Below the pieces are notes generated by a model, which ran no database searches, was not told the DNA's origin, and worked only from the letters and a program-made list of their open reading frames with translations. 19,802 nucleotides of DNA from an uncultured Collinsella sp. (GTDB taxonomy: Bacteria; Actinomycetota; Coriobacteriia; Coriobacteriales; Coriobacteriaceae), in assembly GCA_902479095.1 (NCBI GenBank), contig CABSNL010000036.1, positions 1 through 19,802 of the forward strand, read 5' to 3'. Both the position numbers and the translations under genes were made by a program. This document shows, piece by piece, positions 6,538-13,099 of the stretch. The first letter of the stretch is position 1; each line of letters begins with the position of its first letter.

Positions 6538-7518
6538 TTGGATATTATCGAGCTTCTAAAATCTGCCTTCATGGGCCTGGTCGAGGGCATCACCGAATGG
6601 CTGCCCGTCTCGTCGACCGGTCACATGATCTTGGTGGACGAGTTCGTCAAGATGAACGTGAGCGAGACGTTCTGGAATATGTTCCTGGTCGTGATTCAGC
6701 TTGGCGCCATTTTGGCCGTCTGCGTCCTGTTCTTCCATGAGCTCAATCCGTTCTCGCCCAGCAAGGGCAAGGAGGGCCGTCGCGACACCTGGGTACTGTG
6801 GGGCAAGATTGTGCTCGGCTGCATTCCCGCTGCGGCGATCGGTCTGCCGCTTAACGACTGGATGGAGGAGCATTTCTACAATGCTCCCGTCGTGGCGCTG
6901 GCGCTCATTGTGTACGGCGTGCTGTTTATCGTGATCGAGAACTGGCGCGCGAGCAAGCGCGAGGAAATGGCCGTTGCCGGTTCGTTTGGTTCGCGTGCTG
7001 TGGTGTCGGGTGGACGTCCCGCCGGTGCACACTTTGCGGCGCCCGCCGCGGCTACCGCTGAGGATGAGGACGATGACGAGAATCTGGACTTTGGCTCCAT
7101 CGCCACGCTCGAGGACCTGAGCTGGAAGACTGCGCTGGGTATCGGCTGCTTCCAGGTGCTTTCGCTGGTGCCTGGTACGTCTCGCTCCGGTTCTACCATC
7201 ATCGGCGGCCTGCTTTTGGGCTGTACGCGTTCGGTGGCGTCCAAGTTTACGTTCTTTCTGGCCATCCCTGTCATGTTTGGCGCGAGTGCACTCAAGCTGG
7301 TCAAATACTTCATCAAGGGCGGCACGTTCGGCGCCAACGAGGTCGCTATCTTGGGCGTGGGCTGCGTTGTGGCCTTTGTGGTTTCGCTCATCGCCATCAA
7401 GTGGCTCATGGGCTTCGTCCGCCGTCACGACTTTAAGTGCTTCGGTGTTTACCGCATCATCCTGGGCATCGTAGTGCTCGCGTACTTCTTCGTTCTGGAG
7501 CCTATGCTCGGCCTGTAA
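6538..7518 (+). CDS. uppP: Undecaprenyl-diphosphate phosphatase UppP (BacA)
   Basis: An integral membrane enzyme that dephosphorylates undecaprenyl diphosphate to recycle the lipid carrier for peptidoglycan and other wall polymers; it gives bacitracin tolerance when abundant. Catalytic motifs are intact: EGITEWLPVSSTGH with Glu16, Glu20, Ser26 and His29, and PGTSRSGST with Arg216. The frame is open back to ATG 6469, but I choose the TTG at 6538: GAGGGGG (6526-6532) lies five bases upstream, and translation then begins MDIIELLKSAFMGLVEGITE, which matches the usual N-terminus of the family. This gives 326 aa, about 50 more than the common 265-280. The extra length is a cytoplasmic loop insert at about 139-190, with an Ala/Gly-rich then acidic stretch (AEDEDDDENLD). 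It is monocistronic, with a strong terminator after it. Confidence 0.95.
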   Translation: MDIIELLKSAFMGLVEGITEWLPVSSTGHMILVDEFVKMNVSETFWNMFLVVIQLGAILAVCVLFFHELNPFSPSKGKEGRRDTWVLWGKIVLGCIPAAAIGLPLNDWMEEHFYNAPVVALALIVYGVLFIVIENWRASKREEMAVAGSFGSRAVVSGGRPAGAHFAAPAAATAEDEDDDENLDFGSIATLEDLSWKTALGIGCFQVLSLVPGTSRSGSTIIGGLLLGCTRSVASKFTFFLAIPVMFGASALKLVKYFIKGGTFGANEVAILGVGCVVAFVVSLIAIKWLMGFVRRHDFKCFGVYRIILGIVVLAYFFVLEPMLGL

Positions 7519-7562
7519 CTTGGTTGACGCTGCGCGGCGGCCAGAACGACAACTTGTCATTC

Positions 7563-7604
7563 AAAGGGGGCGGCATGACCAAAAGGTCTATGCCGCCCCC
7601 TTTT
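7563..7604. terminator. Strong intrinsic terminator after uppP
   Basis: A perfect 14-bp stem AAAGGGGGCGGCAT / ATGCCGCCCCCTTT (7563-7576, 7590-7603) with a 13-nt loop and a TTTT tail. The A-rich 5' side also gives a short U run on the minus strand. Confidence 0.85.
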
Positions 7605-7680
7605 CATGCCAATTTGTTCGCCCCGGCCGCCGCTCGCTGCTGCTGCCATGACATCGGCGGTTTCGTGATTGCCAATAGAT

Positions 7681-7711
7681 TGGTGCAAAGTAACCTGACC
7701 CCATTGCGCCA
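7681..7711 (+). repeat. 31-bp palindromic dispersed element, copy 1
   Basis: The ends TGGTGCAA and TTGCGCCA form an 8-bp inverted repeat with one mismatch. Bases 7681-7702 are identical, in reverse complement, to 14064-14085. Both elements are exactly 31 bp with the same ends, in opposite orientation 6.4 kb apart. Confidence 0.8.
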
Positions 7712-7783
7712 AATCCGCTGGGCGGGCCTGACGGTGGCGGACGGAGTCGTGGTGTGATTTGCGTCGGTGTCCGCGCGGCTCGG

Positions 7784-7789
7784 TATACT
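7784..7789 (+). promoter_or_regulatory. -10 box of the helicase promoter
   Basis: TATACT, 61 bases before the chosen ATG. The same hexamer precedes the genes at 17400 and 19224. The nearest -35-like sequence (TTGCGT, 7759-7764) has a long 19-bp spacer. Confidence 0.45.
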
Positions 7790-7850
7790 GGTACGGCTCA
7801 AACTATGGCGCTGCCCGCAGGCGCGCCGTCCGTCAGATGAGGAGTCGCCC

Positions 7851-10748
7851 ATGACCCAGCCCCTGCCCTGGGAAAAGAACACTGCCGCGCCCGTGCCGCC
7901 CGCGCCGGAACCCGTGCCGCTCGATGCGTACACCGCCCCCGCCGCGCCGGAACCCGAGCTCGTTCCGCTCGACATCTACGACGCCCCGGCTCCGGCGCCC
8001 AAACCCGCCAAGCCGCTCGTCGATATCGATAGCCTGAACCCCGCCCAGCGCGAGGCGGTCCTGACCACCGAGGGCCCGCTGCTGGTCCTTGCCGGCGCCG
8101 GCTCGGGCAAGACCCGCGTCCTGACCTTCCGCATCGCGCATATGCTTGGCGACCTGGGCGTTAAGCCCTGGCAGGTTCTTGCCATCACGTTTACCAACAA
8201 GGCCGCGGCCGAGATGCGCGAGCGTCTGGCAGCGCTCATCCCCAGCGGCACCCGCGGCATGTGGGTGTGCACCTTCCACGCTATGTGCGTGCGCATGCTG
8301 CGCGAGGACGCCGACCTGCTGGGCTACACCGGGCAGTTCACCATCTACGACGATGACGACTCAAAGCGCATGGTGCGCGACATTATGCAGGCGCTCGGCA
8401 TTGAACAAAAGCAGTTCCCCATCAACATGATCCGCAGCAAGATCAGCTCGGCTAAAAACGCCATGATCGGGCCCGAGGACATGCTCAAATCCGCCGACAG
8501 CCCCAACGACAAAAAGGCCGCGCAGGTCTACCTGGAGCTGGAACGCCGCCTGCGCGCCGCCAACGCGATGGACTTCGACGACCTGCTCGTGCGCACGCTC
8601 GAGCTGCTGCGCACCCGCCCCGAGGTGCTCGACAAGTACCAAGAGCGCTTCCGCTACATTAGCGTCGACGAGTATCAGGACACCAACCACGTCCAGTACG
8701 AGATCGCCAACCTGCTGGCCGCCAAGTACCAAAACCTCATGGTCGTGGGCGACGACGACCAGTCCATTTATAGCTGGCGTGGCGCCGACATCACCAATAT
8801 CCTGGACTTTGAGAAGGATTTTAAAGACTGCAAGACTGTCAAGCTGGAGCAGAACTATCGCTCTACGGGCCATATCCTGAGCGCCGCCAACGCCGTGGTG
8901 CGTCACAACTCGCAGCGCAAGGACAAGCGCCTGTTTACGGCCGAGGGCGACGGCGAGAAGATCCAGGCCTTCCAGGCAAGCGATGAGCGCGACGAGGGTC
9001 GCTGGATTGCCGGCGAGATCGAAAAGCTGCACTCCAAGGGCACGAGTTACGACGACATCGCCGTGTTCTACCGCACCAACGCCCAGTCGCGTATCCTCGA
9101 AGATATGTTTCTGCGCGCGGGCGTGCCCTACAAGATCGTGGGCGGCACGCGATTCTTCGACCGTGCCGAGATCCGCGACGTCATGGCTTATCTCAAGATG
9201 ATCGTGAACCCGGCAGACGAGATGAGCGTCAAGCGCGTCATCAACACGCCGCGCCGCGGCATCGGCTCCACCTCGATCCAAAAGATTGAGCAGCTGGCGC
9301 GCGACAACCGTTGTTCGTTCTTCCAGGCTTGTGAGATCGCGTGCGCCGAAACCGGCATGTTTAGCGCTAAGGTGCGCAACGGCCTGTCGAGTTTTGTGGC
9401 GCTGGTGCGCGAGGGTCGTCGCATGGACGGCGAGCTCAAGGACGTTGTCGAGATGATTGTCGATAAGACGGGCCTGCTACAGGCCTTCCGCGCCGAGGGC
9501 ACCATGGAGTCCGAGAGCCGTGCTGAGAACATCCAGGAATTCCTGGGCGTCACTGCCGAATTTGAAGAGACGCACGAGGATATCGAGGGCACGCTCGAGA
9601 GTCTAGAAGAGCTGCGCGCGGCCGGTGTTGCCGACGTGCCTGCCGGTGCCGAGCCCGTCGTGGTGAGTGCGCCTGCGCCTGAGCCGGGACCGTCCGCCCC
9701 GGCATCCTCGTTTGAGGCGCTGGTCGGCGCTCGCGACGCCGCTGGTTCCAACCCGCTCGATAGCCTGGCCGCCCCGGCGCTCTCGCCGCAGGATGCCCTG
9801 GCCGCCGCCATCGCGGGCAACGCGTATGCCGCGCCGACGGAGATGCCGGCGGGCGCCGTGCATGCCGACGAGATCGAGCGCACCTACGGTCCGCTCACCT
9901 GCAAGGCGCTGCCCGCTCTCATGGAGTGGCTTGCCCTGCGCTCCGACTTGGATTCTTTGGCAGGCGAGACGCATGCCATCACCATGATGACCATCCACTC
10001 CGCCAAGGGCCTGGAGTTCCCGGCGGTGTTCGTGGCCGGCATGGAGGAGGGCATCTTCCCGCACGTGCACGATTTTGCCGGCAGCGATGATCCAGGTAAG
10101 CTCGAGGAGGAGCGTCGCCTGGCCTATGTCGCTATCACGCGTGCCCGCAAGCGCCTGTTCCTGACCTATGCTGCGACGCGTCGCACCTACGGTTCGACCT
10201 CTGCCAACCCGCGCTCGCGCTTCCTCAACGAGATTCCGTTTGAGGATATCGAGTTTAGCGGTATCGGCTCTGCCGGTTTTGAGGGCACGGGCTGGGAGAA
10301 GCGCGGCGACCGTCACGGCACCTTTGGCTCGGGCATGGGCTCGGACATGTACGGCGGCAAGGTGTTTGGCTCGCGTACGCGCTCGACGGGCGGCTCCGGC
10401 TCGCGCGGCGGGTCGAGCTTCGACGATTTCTTTGGTGGCAGCACCTATGGTACCGAGCGCCATCGCGGGGTCTCGCCCGATGCCGGCCGCGTTGCCTCGA
10501 CCTTTGGTTCGGGCGCGCCGCGAGCCAAAAAGCCGTCGTCCAAGGTGTCCCCGACGGTGGAGCGCAAGGTCGATCGCGCTAGCGCGTCGCAGGACTTTGC
10601 CGCAGGCGATACCGTGAGCCACAAGACCTTTGGCACGGGTACCGTGATCTCGGTTGTCGGAGACATGATCGAGGTTCAATTCGAAAAGACCGGCCAGACC
10701 AAAAAGCTAATGAAAGGTTTTGCACCGATCGTTAAGCTGAATGCCTAA
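7851..10748 (+). CDS. pcrA: ATP-dependent DNA helicase, UvrD/PcrA family
   Basis: A 965-aa superfamily 1A 3'-5' helicase, acting in nucleotide excision repair, replication restart and removal of RNA polymerase or recombinase from DNA. Motifs in order: Q motif region LNPAQREAV (about 62-70), Walker A GAGSGKT (82-88, Lys87), ITFTNKAAAEMRER, DEYQD (273-277), GDDDQSIYSWRGA, QNYRS (334-338), TIHSAKGLEFPAVF (about 714-727) and VAITRARKRL (about 759-768). The carboxy end (about 916-963, GDTVSHKTFGTGTVISV) is the Tudor-like domain that in PcrA binds RNA polymerase. Unusual features are a Pro/Ala-rich N-terminal tail (about 1-58), an Ala/Pro-rich insert at about 592-674 before motif V, and a Gly/Ser-rich linker (about 800-910). 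These explain the excess over the usual 720-780 aa. The ATG at 7851 follows TGAGGAG by six bases; an upstream ATG at 7767 lies before the promoter. Confidence 0.96.
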   Translation: MTQPLPWEKNTAAPVPPAPEPVPLDAYTAPAAPEPELVPLDIYDAPAPAPKPAKPLVDIDSLNPAQREAVLTTEGPLLVLAGAGSGKTRVLTFRIAHMLGDLGVKPWQVLAITFTNKAAAEMRERLAALIPSGTRGMWVCTFHAMCVRMLREDADLLGYTGQFTIYDDDDSKRMVRDIMQALGIEQKQFPINMIRSKISSAKNAMIGPEDMLKSADSPNDKKAAQVYLELERRLRAANAMDFDDLLVRTLELLRTRPEVLDKYQERFRYISVDEYQDTNHVQYEIANLLAAKYQNLMVVGDDDQSIYSWRGADITNILDFEKDFKDCKTVKLEQNYRSTGHILSAANAVVRHNSQRKDKRLFTAEGDGEKIQAFQASDERDEGRWIAGEIEKLHSKGTSYDDIAVFYRTNAQSRILEDMFLRAGVPYKIVGGTRFFDRAEIRDVMAYLKMIVNPADEMSVKRVINTPRRGIGSTSIQKIEQLARDNRCSFFQACEIACAETGMFSAKVRNGLSSFVALVREGRRMDGELKDVVEMIVDKTGLLQAFRAEGTMESESRAENIQEFLGVTAEFEETHEDIEGTLESLEELRAAGVADVPAGAEPVVVSAPAPEPGPSAPASSFEALVGARDAAGSNPLDSLAAPALSPQDALAAAIAGNAYAAPTEMPAGAVHADEIERTYGPLTCKALPALMEWLALRSDLDSLAGETHAITMMTIHSAKGLEFPAVFVAGMEEGIFPHVHDFAGSDDPGKLEEERRLAYVAITRARKRLFLTYAATRRTYGSTSANPRSRFLNEIPFEDIEFSGIGSAGFEGTGWEKRGDRHGTFGSGMGSDMYGGKVFGSRTRSTGGSGSRGGSSFDDFFGGSTYGTERHRGVSPDAGRVASTFGSGAPRAKKPSSKVSPTVERKVDRASASQDFAAGDTVSHKTFGTGTVISVVGDMIEVQFEKTGQTKKLMKGFAPIVKLNA

Positions 10749-10762
10749 CTGCGAGGTTGACC

Positions 10763-10877
10763 GGGCGCGCCGGGGGCTTTGGTCGCCTGCTCGGACAGTC
10801 CTGCTCGCACGGAGAGCACATTAAGTGCTCTCCGGCTCGTGCGGAACTCGCGATCGACCAAAGCCCCCGGCGCGCCC
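10763..10877. repeat. Long intergenic hairpin C
   Basis: A 115-nt inverted repeat 14 bases past the helicase stop. The outer arms (10763-10785 and 10855-10877) are perfect complements over 23 bp, beginning GGGCGCGCCGGGGGC. The tip is a perfect 9-bp stem GGAGAGCAC / GTGCTCTCC (10811-10819, 10825-10833) with loop ATTAA. The middle is partly paired (CTCGCAC against GCACGAG). No T run follows directly; a separate terminator comes 30 bases later. Confidence 0.82.
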
Positions 10878-10907
10878 TCTTCCTTGTGGCGTTTTGGCCT
10901 GCAGCTT

Positions 10908-10936
10908 GCGAACGTTGCTTTGCCCGTTCGCTTTTT
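10908..10936 (+). terminator. Intrinsic terminator after the helicase gene
   Basis: GCGAACG (10908-10914) pairs with CGTTCGC (10925-10931), followed by TTTTT. The 7-bp stem has a 10-nt loop. Confidence 0.65.
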
Positions 10937-10975
10937 GATCTGGAGAGCCGGGTGGGCTGATAGATAGATACGAGT

Positions 10976-11012
10976 AGGGGCTCTCCCGTTGGTGAACGGG
11001 GGAGCCCCTTGT
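10976..11012. terminator. Intrinsic terminator between convergent helicase and manA genes
   Basis: AGGGGCTCTCCCGTT pairs with AACGGGGGAGCCCCTT over about 15 bp (one G-T pair) with loop GGTG, followed by GTTGCGTTTG on the plus strand. It lies 25 bases past the manA stop on the minus strand and may serve both genes. A short GATA run (about 10958-10971) precedes it. Confidence 0.7.
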
Positions 11013-11035
11013 TGCGTTTGGGTTGTTGGTGCGAC

Positions 11036-11968
11036 CTAGAGGTGGCTGATGATCAGTTCCATCTTGCCTTTGAGGTCAATGGTGCTGACGGTGCTGGGGG
11101 CCAGCAGGTGGCTTCCCTTGTGGACGGGGTCGCCGCAGATGGTGCCTTCGCCGTCGATGACCGACAGACACATGAAGGGCCAGCGCTGCTCCAAGGTCTT
11201 GCTGCCGTTAACGCGCACACGGTCAACGGTGTAGCAGGGGTTGGACTCGAGCTCGGTCACGCCGTCGACCTCGGGCGCGGTCACCGTGCCGTCGGTCGGA
11301 GCCTGAGCATCAAAGTCGATGCAGTCGAGGCTCTGCTCAATGTGCAGCGGGCGCAGCTTGCCATCGGTGCCGGGACGGTCGTAGTCGTACAAGCGATATG
11401 TCACGTCGCTCGACTGTTGCGTCTCCAAAATGAGTGTGCCGGTCTTGATGGCGTGCACGGTACCGGAATCAATCTGGAAAAAGTCGCCCTTGTGGATCGG
11501 CAACACGTTGAGCATGTCGTCCCAACGGCCTTCCTCGATCATCTGTGCGGCCTCGGCGCGGTCATGCGCGCGCTGGCCGACGATGATCGTGGCACCGGGT
11601 TCGCAATCCAGCACGTACCAGCACTCGGTTTTACCCAGGCTGCCGTTCTCGTGCTTGGCGGCGTACTCGTCGTTGGGATGAATCTGGATCGAAAGGTCGT
11701 CCTTGGCGTCCAGAATCTTAATGAGCAGCGGGAACTCCTTACCCTCGCAGTTGCCAAAGAGCTCGCGGTGCTCGGCCCACAGCCACGACAGCGTGTGGCC
11801 TGCATACGGGCCCTCCGCAATCTGGCAGTCACCGTTGGGGTGGGCCGAGATGGCCCAACACTCACCGATGGGACCCTCGGGAATGTCGTAACCAAATACG
11901 GTTTCGAGTTGACGGCCGCCCCAGATCTTCTCGTGGAAGATCGGCGTCAGTTTAATCAAATCGGACAT
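11036..11968 (-). CDS. manA: Mannose-6-phosphate isomerase, class I
   Basis: A zinc enzyme interconverting mannose 6-phosphate and fructose 6-phosphate, linking mannose use to glycolysis and GDP-mannose supply. At 310 aa it is the short form known from Firmicutes rather than the ~390-aa enterobacterial form. Zinc ligands are in place: Gln95 and His97 in LSIQIHPND, Glu115 in GKTECWYVLD, and His172 in GTVHAI. The N-terminal PIFHEKIWGG and GECWAISAHPNGD are typical. I choose the second ATG (11966-11968): GGGAG (complement of 11976-11980) is seven bases before it, but only one base before the ATG at 11972-11974. It lies 74 bases downstream of the GntR gene on the same strand, so the two are probably one operon. 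Confidence 0.93.
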   Translation of the reverse strand: MSDLIKLTPIFHEKIWGGRQLETVFGYDIPEGPIGECWAISAHPNGDCQIAEGPYAGHTLSWLWAEHRELFGNCEGKEFPLLIKILDAKDDLSIQIHPNDEYAAKHENGSLGKTECWYVLDCEPGATIIVGQRAHDRAEAAQMIEEGRWDDMLNVLPIHKGDFFQIDSGTVHAIKTGTLILETQQSSDVTYRLYDYDRPGTDGKLRPLHIEQSLDCIDFDAQAPTDGTVTAPEVDGVTELESNPCYTVDRVRVNGSKTLEQRWPFMCLSVIDGEGTICGDPVHKGSHLLAPSTVSTIDLKGKMELIISHL

Positions 11969-12042
11969 GTTCATACTCCCATTGTGCTGCGTGGGCGCCG
12001 CGTAAAACTGCTCAAAACGAGCGCCCGCATGACTACAAAAAC

Positions 12043-12762
12043 CTATGCCAACGTTACGTTGTGCAACTCAAAGCGGTCGCCAACGTTGCGCGAGACCGAA
12101 TACTCAAAGGCGGCGCCGCTATCCAAGAAGCCAATCTGGGTGAGCTCGAGCAAGGGAGAGCCGGGTTTGGTATCCAGGCGCTCAGCTTCTTCCTCGGTTG
12201 CTGCCACGGCGCGAATGGTACGGTGAAAGCTCGAAATCTTCAGCCCACATTGCTCGCGGATGAAGCGGTAGAGCGATCCGTACAGGTCCTTCTTTTTAAG
12301 GCCTGGAATCAGCTCGAGGGGCATGTAGGTGTACTCGATAACGATGGGCTTCTCATCGGCCTGACGCACGCGCACGACGTGATAGGCAAAGTCATCCTCG
12401 GCAATTCCCAGCTGGGCTGCGATGTCCGCTGGTGGATTAACGATCGAGAAATCGTAGACCACCGAGGTCACCTTCTCCCCGCGGTGCTCATATGAAAAGC
12501 CCTGGGCACGGTCGTTTTTGCCCTGAAAAAACGCCTGGCCGGGAAGCCCCGCCGTGTCCTTAACGTAGGTACCCGATCCACGACGGCTGGTAATAAGACC
12601 TTCCTCGGTGATTCGCTCGATAGCTCGTTTGACGGTGATTTTGGAAACGCTATAGAGCTCGCAGAACTCAACGACGGTGGGAAGCTTATCGCCCGGTTTA
12701 AGAGCGCCATCCTCGATACTTCGACGAATATCTGCAGCTATCGCCTCGTATTTGGGAATCAA
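12043..12762 (-). CDS. GntR-family transcriptional regulator, HutC subfamily (UTRA domain)
   Basis: A 239-aa regulator. The N-terminal winged helix (about 3-68) has the typical YEAIAADIRRSIEDGALKPG, LPTVVEFCELYSVSKITVKR and EGLITSRRGSGTYV. The remaining part (about 88-236) is a UTRA ligand-binding domain: DFAYHVVRVRQADEKPIVIE, YMPLELIPGL and the SPLLELTQIGF block. HutC-type proteins commonly sense phosphorylated sugars or amino-sugars. The start is a TTG at 12760-12762 with a strong AAAGGAGG four bases upstream; no better ATG exists. It probably forms an operon with manA and is divergent from a sugar kinase, so a role in controlling hexose or hexosamine use is likely (inference); the effector cannot be named. 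Confidence 0.93.
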   Translation of the reverse strand: MIPKYEAIAADIRRSIEDGALKPGDKLPTVVEFCELYSVSKITVKRAIERITEEGLITSRRGSGTYVKDTAGLPGQAFFQGKNDRAQGFSYEHRGEKVTSVVYDFSIVNPPADIAAQLGIAEDDFAYHVVRVRQADEKPIVIEYTYMPLELIPGLKKKDLYGSLYRFIREQCGLKISSFHRTIRAVAATEEEAERLDTKPGSPLLELTQIGFLDSGAAFEYSVSRNVGDRFELHNVTLA

Positions 12763-12798
12763 GGAACCTCCTTTCCAACTTGATTGAGAATAAAAGAA

Positions 12799-12809
12799 AG
12801 TATAGTCAA
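12799..12809 (-). promoter_or_regulatory. Candidate gntR -10 box overlapping a possible operator
   Basis: On the minus strand TTGACTATACT contains a TATACT -10 box about 37 bases before the TTG start. On the plus strand the same bases read AGTATAGTCAA, which resembles half of the GGTATAGACCA-type operators of HutC-family regulators. This suggests autoregulation, but the match is partial and no good -35 is seen. Confidence 0.3.
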
Positions 12810-13006
12810 CGCCTAAGTATCTCTATTGAGTTATTGAAAAGTTCGAGAAAGATAAAATCAAAAGACGCCCCGCTTGTAAAATCAGAGCGTTTTAAATGAT
12901 AAACATCTGAGTAGTGTCGTGTTGAGGAATGATCGGTCCGAGGACGGGACCGAACCGATATAGCGGCCAGCGAACCGAATCTCGTACTCTGCGTTTCCCC
13001 AGATAT

Positions 13007-13046
13007 AACCTGCCAAAACAAACCTGTCCCTTTTTGGTAGGTTTTT
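13007..13046 (+). terminator. Terminator-like hairpin upstream of the ROK kinase
   Basis: AACCTGCCAAAA (13007-13018) and TTTTGGTAGGTT (13032-13043) pair over 12 bp with one mismatch around a 13-nt loop, with further T to 13046. It lies just before the kinase -10 box. It may block read-through into the kinase gene or be a remnant of a dispersed palindrome. Confidence 0.45.
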
Positions 13047-13059
13047 GCCTTGGGAGCGG

Positions 13060-13065
13060 TACCAT
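13060..13065 (+). promoter_or_regulatory. Candidate -10 box of the ROK kinase gene
   Basis: TACCAT in GGTACCATA, 34 bases before the ATG. A matching GCTACCATA stands at the same distance before the pyrophosphatase gene (14176-14181). No clear -35 is present. Confidence 0.35.
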
Positions 13066-13099
13066 ACAGGCAATGTTTAAACGAGAAAGGTGGGCTCCC

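Larger units (their letters stand above)
7519..7850. other. Non-coding gap between uppP and the helicase gene
   Basis: This 332-bp stretch holds the uppP terminator (7563-7604), a 31-bp palindromic repeat (7681-7711), a TATACT -10 box (7784-7789) and the helicase ribosome site (7838-7844). I see no supported gene in it. Confidence 0.6.
12763..13099. other. AT-rich divergent control region between gntR and the ROK kinase
   Basis: This 337-bp stretch has no supported gene. About 12775-12915 is far richer in A/T than the rest of the window. It holds the gntR start signals, a possible operator/-10 overlap (12799-12809), an inverted repeat CGGTCC / GGACCG around 12934-12953, a terminator-like hairpin (13007-13046) and a -10 box for the kinase (13060-13065). 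Confidence 0.6.

Noticed and set aside
9603..10679. A 358-codon open frame opposite the end of the helicase gene
   Set aside because: Shadow frame; the helicase motifs and Tudor domain run through this region on the plus strand.
10958..10972. A GATA-type microsatellite
   Set aside because: Only about three units, within chance expectation and without obvious consequence.
11972..11974. The first ATG as the manA start
   Set aside because: The ribosome site is one base away, too close; the second ATG, six bases on, has correct spacing.
11009..12226. A 405-codon plus-strand frame across manA and the end of gntR
   Set aside because: It spans two minus-strand genes with intact catalytic and domain motifs and has no ribosome site.
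12929..13099. N-terminal extension of the ROK kinase
   Set aside because: It would lie across the terminator-like hairpin and the -10 box; the ATG at 13100 fits the family start.
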